Shown piece after piece: positions 6,725-7,345 of a DNA stretch of 7,345 bases. The DNA comes from Desulfovibrio desulfuricans (lineage in GTDB: Bacteria; Desulfobacterota; Desulfovibrionia; Desulfovibrionales; Desulfovibrionaceae): assembly GCA_003251995.1 (NCBI GenBank), contig QKDT01000368.1, positions 1 to 7,345 on the forward strand. The letters run 5' to 3'. The position numbers and the translations under genes are program-made. The notes beneath the pieces are model-generated. The model was not told where the DNA came from and ran no database searches. It saw nothing but the letters and a program-made list of their open reading frames with translations. How positions within the stretch are numbered: position 1 is the stretch's first letter; every line of letters starts with the position of its first letter.

Positions 6725-6858
6725 TTTAATTATCCCTGTTGATCGCTCTTTTTACCGTCTCCGCTCAAGGTGGCAGAAGCGCAAAAAAAGTCGAGCATAT
6801 TTTATTGACCTGCATCATGCTGCCTTCACACACCGACATTCATTCACAAGGAGCGTTT
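6725..6858. promoter_or_regulatory. Divergent intergenic control region between the AraC/GyrI regulator and the GyrI-like gene
   Basis: These 134 bases must hold promoters for both outward-facing genes. No convincing -35/-10 pair was found on either strand. The only notable symmetric element is GCATCATGC (6812-6820), a small palindrome 39 bases before the plus-strand ATG, next to TTGACC (6805-6810). Autoregulation of the AraC gene and control of its neighbour from here are inferred from layout alone. Confidence 0.5.
6848..6853 (+). promoter_or_regulatory. Strong ribosome-binding site (AAGGAG) fixing the start of the GyrI-like gene
   Basis: AAGGAG lies five bases before the ATG at 6859. This excludes the upstream in-frame start at 6739, which would add 40 residues unlike the domain and reach to within 15 bases of the divergent start. 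Confidence 0.8.
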
Positions 6859-7308
6859 ATGAACGAATTTGAAGTGAGCGTGATAGATTATCCGGGCAAA
6901 GACCTTTTGGGTATCAAGGTTCGCACCACCATGGCAAAAGCCAAGGAGGACTGCGGTGCCCTGTGGCATTCCTTTTGCCCCAAAATGCAGGAGGTGGGGG
7001 AAGGCGAGGGATATGGCATATCCGTAATGATAAATGCCCAGGATTTTGATTATTGGGCCGCCGCAGAGGCACCAAAGGGCGCTGCACCCGCGGGCGTTGA
7101 AGCTGTCACAATCCCCGCTGGTGCCTACGCCCGCTGTACGGTGCCCAACCTAGCGAGCATTGGGGCCGGTTACATGTTTATGTATCAGACGTGGCCCGCC
7201 GGACAGCAGGACTGGAAGATAGACGAGCAAAGGCCGTGCTTCGAGATGTATGCGGCGGACTGGGCACCAGACATGCCTCTGGATTTGTATATGCCGGTAA
7301 AGCACTAG
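6859..7308 (+). CDS. Stand-alone GyrI-like (SbmC-type) small-molecule-binding protein
   Basis: The 149-residue cytoplasmic protein consists of a single GyrI/SbmC-like domain, the same fold as the effector-binding half of the divergent AraC regulator. Visible family features are an N-terminal strand (FEVSVIDYP, 4-12), LGIKVRTT (17-24) and KEDCGALWHSF (29-39). Next come YGISVM (52-57), FDYWAAAEA (63-71), VEAVTIPAGAYARC (80-93), and a C-terminal FEMYAADW with PLDLYMPV at the end (128-147). The length is normal for stand-alone members. Known roles of the superfamily are binding of drugs, protection of gyrase (E. coli SbmC) and, for some members, hydrolysis of cyclopropanoid compounds; which applies here is not visible. 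The start follows an excellent AAGGAG. The gene is probably controlled by the regulator encoded divergently. Confidence 0.88.
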   Translation: MNEFEVSVIDYPGKDLLGIKVRTTMAKAKEDCGALWHSFCPKMQEVGEGEGYGISVMINAQDFDYWAAAEAPKGAAPAGVEAVTIPAGAYARCTVPNLASIGAGYMFMYQTWPAGQQDWKIDEQRPCFEMYAADWAPDMPLDLYMPVKH

Positions 7309-7345
7309 CAATAGACGTATTCGCAACAGCATGGTCTGCTTGCAG

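Noticed and set aside
6739..6858. 40-residue N-terminal extension of the GyrI-like protein from ATG 6739
   Set aside because: The strong AAGGAG before ATG 6859 and the usual domain start fix the shorter form; the extension would occupy the divergent promoter region.
7323..7343. Hairpin GCAA(CA)GCA / TGCTTGC after the GyrI-like gene, possible terminator
   Set aside because: The stem is bulged and the window ends at once, so no T-tract can be seen.
1..7345. CRISPR arrays, transposases, tRNA or rRNA genes, prophage genes
   Set aside because: No direct-repeat array, no mobile-element protein and no structured RNA gene was seen on either strand.

Overview
The window looks like chromosomal DNA of a Gram-negative bacterium with moderate to high G+C, most plausibly a Desulfovibrio-type member of the Desulfovibrionales. 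This placement is an inference from codon usage and from the style of the chemoreceptor, including its LGEDPGYLAEVAGKIADGDL HAMP entry. No rRNA, tRNA, phage, insertion sequence or CRISPR array is visible.

Positions 1-2500 (+ strand) hold a tight three-gene run. It comprises the C-terminal end of a polytopic membrane protein (probably a GT-C/ArnT-like glycosyltransferase, cut by the window edge), a GtrB/DPM1-type family 2 polyprenyl-phosphate glycosyltransferase with two C-terminal membrane helices, and a YdjC/ChbG-type carbohydrate deacetylase. The genes are a few bases apart. Together they suggest a pathway that loads a sugar on a lipid carrier, deacetylates it and transfers it to an envelope acceptor, the same logic as ArnC/ArnD/ArnT but with a YdjC-fold deacetylase. 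A 15-bp perfect hairpin lies between this run and the next, convergent gene.

Positions 2689-3459 (- strand) encode a class I SAM-dependent methyltransferase of unknown substrate, with a GTG start behind a strong ribosome-binding site. About 400 bases without a convincing gene follow (3460-3862). They hold a possible promoter for the methyltransferase, a small inverted repeat, and a strong rho-independent terminator for the next gene.

Positions 3863-5629 (- strand) encode a complete transmembrane methyl-accepting chemotaxis protein. A sigma-28-like (FliA) promoter sits just upstream, so the gene probably belongs to the flagellar/chemotaxis regulon and is transcribed separately from the regulator behind it.

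Positions 5825-7308 hold a divergent pair: an AraC-family regulator with a C-terminal GyrI-like effector-binding domain (- strand), and a stand-alone GyrI-like protein (+ strand). They share a 134-bp intergenic region. Both products carry the same kind of small-molecule-binding fold, which suggests a ligand-responsive unit in which the stand-alone protein binds or processes the compound sensed by the regulator.
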